From NCBI RefSeq assembly GCF_963973895.1, contig NZ_CAXBBF010000005.1: a stretch of DNA of 64,000 nucleotides, one strand, 5' to 3'. Positions 62,239 through 64,000 of this stretch are shown piece after piece. Every line of letters starts with the position of its first letter. Within the stretch, counting starts at the first letter, position 1. This DNA comes from Porticoccus sp950063125 (GTDB lineage: Bacteria > Pseudomonadota > Gammaproteobacteria > Pseudomonadales > Porticoccaceae). The position numbers and the translations under genes were made by a program. The notes beneath the pieces were generated by a model. The model was not told where the DNA came from, did no database searches, and saw only the letters and a program-made list of their open reading frames with translations.

Positions 62239-63489
62239 TTATTCGCTGATCGTGCGCCGACACTGTTTATTCACGACCTTTTCGATCCGTTGCAGCGCGG
62301 GATATTTCCCGTACAACGTTTCAAACTTTTCTCTCGTCGGCTGCAGGTGCTCCAACAGACTGACAGCAACATCCTGCACCTGGCCTTGTAGAAACCGAGC
62401 ACGCAAACCGCATTGTTGCGCCAGGTCATCCCAGTGCTTTGTGGAAACGATGCCTGGATTTCTTTCATTGCCAACGGAAAATGCCAGATGATAGTCAATA
62501 CGTTCAATGGCCCGAGTGCAAACGAGATCATAAAAAGGGGCTAGCTGTATTTCGCCATTGGCCCGGTATAGCAGCGAAAGGTTTTTGGCATGACCATCTG
62601 AATTACCCGCCAGGACATTGAAAATCTGCCATCGCAGTAAATACTGCAGATCGTTGGCGGGATCACTAGAGACATCCTGGACGAGCCGATAGCAATCTGC
62701 GAAGGAAGGGCCGCCATCCTCCTGATACTTGCGTTCGTGGCCGAAACCCAGCGCCTGACAGAAATCTTCCTGATGCAGTCTCGCCATCTGACCGCTACCC
62801 AACAGGTGCCGATCATAGCGCTCAATCAATGCATAGTGCGTGTCTGCAATGGATCGCAGTTGAATATTGACCACAGGCAAACCGACAGCCTCCGCCAATA
62901 GTGTCGTGAACGTCTCGTAGGCGGGCAGGTGGCGGTAATCAGACAGTTCGAACTTGAGGATATGGCTGGAAGGCGATTCTTTTTTAGGCAACCAACAGGC
63001 ACCATTCTTGATCAACACAGGACACTTGTCTTGCGCTCCGGCCAGAGACAGACGGGGACGTTCGTTTTCAGTCCATGTGTAAACCTGACCACGGCGTGTC
63101 ACCAGCTTGGCGAGTTCTTGTTCCGAGAGTTCGTAATACGCGTATTGTGTGGAAGGTTTCTGTTCTGCCTGGAGAATCGACAAGGCTCCGGCGCATTCAC
63201 CGCCAATGGCTCTGAGCAGATCAAAATCGGTATTGGCGATCTTTAGATCGCGGATAACCTGATCACGAGCACCACCTTCCGGCAGGAGGTTGGCGAAGAA
63301 GCGGTGGGCGAGTCCCTCTTCCGGCACAAAGTCTTCCTGTCGCAATGGCAACCTATGGGAGATGGCAAATCCGCCTTGGGTAAGCCATTCCTTTTCGTAG
63401 CGGAAGCCAATCAGGCCTTGGGTGTTGCGCCACAAATAGCCAACGAGTCGCTGATCATTCCAGACGTTGAGACCATCCGGATCAAGCAT
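62239..63489 (-). CDS. hipA: HipA-type serine/threonine kinase toxin
   Basis: This 416-residue kinase resembles HipA, which phosphorylates an aminoacyl-tRNA synthetase and induces dormancy. GAQDKCPV (residues 151-158) is the nucleotide-binding loop. The catalytic block NSDGHAKN (296-303) supplies D298 and N303, and D321 in PFYDLVCT is the metal-binding aspartate. The N-terminal HipA domain is present (VGYLWRNTQGLIGFRY, ISHRLPL). All kinase residues look intact. ATG 63489 overlaps the hipB stop, so antitoxin and toxin are coupled with hipB first. Confidence 0.9.
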   Translation of the reverse strand: MLDPDGLNVWNDQRLVGYLWRNTQGLIGFRYEKEWLTQGGFAISHRLPLRQEDFVPEEGLAHRFFANLLPEGGARDQVIRDLKIANTDFDLLRAIGGECAGALSILQAEQKPSTQYAYYELSEQELAKLVTRRGQVYTWTENERPRLSLAGAQDKCPVLIKNGACWLPKKESPSSHILKFELSDYRHLPAYETFTTLLAEAVGLPVVNIQLRSIADTHYALIERYDRHLLGSGQMARLHQEDFCQALGFGHERKYQEDGGPSFADCYRLVQDVSSDPANDLQYLLRWQIFNVLAGNSDGHAKNLSLLYRANGEIQLAPFYDLVCTRAIERIDYHLAFSVGNERNPGIVSTKHWDDLAQQCGLRARFLQGQVQDVAVSLLEHLQPTREKFETLYGKYPALQRIEKVVNKQCRRTISE

Positions 63490-63766
63490 GGCCTTCTCCC
63501 TCTTGTGAGGACGACGGCTTGGGCACGGCAACCCTGCGCGGCTGGATGACCACCTCCAGTCCCAGGGTGCGCAGCGCTTTTAGCACTTTGCCCAGCTCCG
63601 CAGTTTCCTTGCCACGCTCGAATTCGGATAAAAAGCGGGTGCTCAGGTTACCCAGTCCCGAGATCGTTTCCAACGTCAGTTTTCTCTGTTTCCGGTGAGC
63701 ACGCACCAGCTTGCCGAGATCCTCAGCGGATCGGATTGCACCGTATTGCACCTGATCGTGAGCCAT
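63482..63766 (-). CDS. hipB: HipB-type antitoxin
   Basis: This 94-residue XRE-type helix-turn-helix protein has IRSAEDLGKLVRAHRKQRKLTLETISGLGNLSTRFLSEFERGKETAELGKVLKALRTLGL, the usual HipB fold. The short C-terminal tail may contact HipA. It should repress its own operon by binding inverted repeats upstream. Three candidate sites lie at 63781-63900, just before its start. Confidence 0.9.
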   Translation of the reverse strand: MAHDQVQYGAIRSAEDLGKLVRAHRKQRKLTLETISGLGNLSTRFLSEFERGKETAELGKVLKALRTLGLEVVIQPRRVAVPKPSSSQEGEGHA

Positions 63767-63780
63767 AATCTATCCAAAAA

Positions 63781-63900
63781 AATGAGCGTACGGTAAAAAT
63801 TAGCATGCAGACGCAGCTAAATCAACAAATATTTACCGTACGGGATAAATATTAGAGTATTGGCTTGCTTGAGTAAGAATATATCCCGTACGATAAAAAT
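63781..63900 (-). promoter_or_regulatory. Three CGTACG-centred operator-like sites upstream of hipBA
   Basis: The core CGTACG occurs at 63787-63792, 63837-63842 and 63887-63892, exactly 50 bp apart. The flanks are related: site 2 is ATTTAC-core-GGATAAAT, site 3 is ATATCC-core-ATAAAAAT and site 1 has GTAAAAAT on its right. The TATCC/GGATA arms resemble known HipB operators. The sites lie 20-130 bases upstream of the hipB start. The rest of the window to 64000 shows nothing further. Confidence 0.7.
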
Positions 63901-64000
63901 TGTCGGCCGCCAGCGTACAGCCCCATGGTGGTTCCACTGTAACCGTGGGTCGAACAGATTTGTCTGTTCAACTGCCATGACAGGTCGCAGACCTGGCGTG

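Larger units (their letters stand above)
51180..64000. mobile_element. Left part of an integrating conjugative element in tRNA-Leu
   Basis: The region begins at the tRNA-Leu 3' fragment, contains a tyrosine integrase, AlpA-type regulators and a phage-like repressor switch, and then the replication/partition gene set of ICEs of the PFL_4669/STY4528 type (ParB, DUF2857, STY4528, TIGR03761, DUF3577, RadC, DUF6573). A hipBA toxin-antitoxin pair lies near the right edge of the window. No conjugation genes appear before the window ends; they should lie further right. The right boundary is not visible. Confidence 0.82.

Overview
The window reads as the chromosome of a gammaproteobacterium of moderately high GC. 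The evidence is the gene content: FadI/FadJ beta-oxidation, RecJ, RF2 with its programmed frameshift next to LysS, the pepA-holC-valS order, divergent lptF-lptG, TesA and Uup. A phasin with an alanine/lysine-rich tail and a PHA-system protein suggest a polyhydroxyalkanoate-storing, Pseudomonas- or Cellvibrionales-like organism. The genus cannot be fixed from the sequence alone.

Layout. (1) 1-9022, core chromosome: an SdiA-regulated-type envelope protein, an unusual TIM-barrel/WaaP-type kinase fusion, a fadJ-fadI operon on the minus strand, and recJ. (2) 9023-25353, a CRISPR-Cas island: a WYL regulator, a small membrane protein, a vestigial Cas3 HD fragment, then a complete type I-C set (cas3-cas5c-cas8c with an internal cas11c-cas7c, a ParD/ParE-like toxin-antitoxin pair, cas4-cas1-cas2), a leader, and an array that I count as 89 identical 32-bp repeats with 88 spacers. 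A 39-bp copy of the recJ 3' end (35/39 identical) lies 200 bp beyond the array, so the module is bracketed by two recJ ends. (3) 25354-50634, core chromosome: a secreted truncated-globin-like protein, uup, tesA, an ABC transporter of the YbbA/YbbP type, prfB-lysS, a membrane diguanylate cyclase, pepA-holC-(unknown)-valS, lptFG, a phasin/TetR/PHA cluster, an ankyrin lipoprotein, two RDD proteins and a KefC-like antiporter. (4) 50779-51236, a junction: a remnant of a type I restriction HsdR C-terminus and the lone 3' half of a tRNA-Leu(CAA). (5) 51237-64000, the left end of an integrating conjugative element (ICE) that runs off the window: tyrosine integrase, AlpA-type regulators, an S24 repressor with a divergent Cro/YdaS-like gene, ParB, DUF2857, STY4528- and PFL_4669-type replication proteins, a ParM-like actin, DUF3577, RadC, DUF6573 and a hipBA module.

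How the parts work together. In the Cas island, Cas4-Cas1-Cas2 should acquire spacers, Cas5c should process the hairpin repeats leaving an 11-nt 5' handle, Cas5c-Cas7c-Cas8c-Cas11c should form Cascade, and Cas3 should degrade targets; the embedded toxin-antitoxin pair may stabilise the locus. The ICE uses the tRNA-Leu as its attachment site, has a phage-like genetic switch, and carries partition and toxin-antitoxin genes.

The signals I find most worth following are the recJ-end duplication around the CRISPR island, the toxin-antitoxin pair inside the cas operon, the duplicated spacer blocks with no degenerate terminal repeat, three successive ICE genes with the same two-hairpin, ribosome-site-masking 5' leader, and three hipB operator-like sites spaced exactly 50 bp apart.
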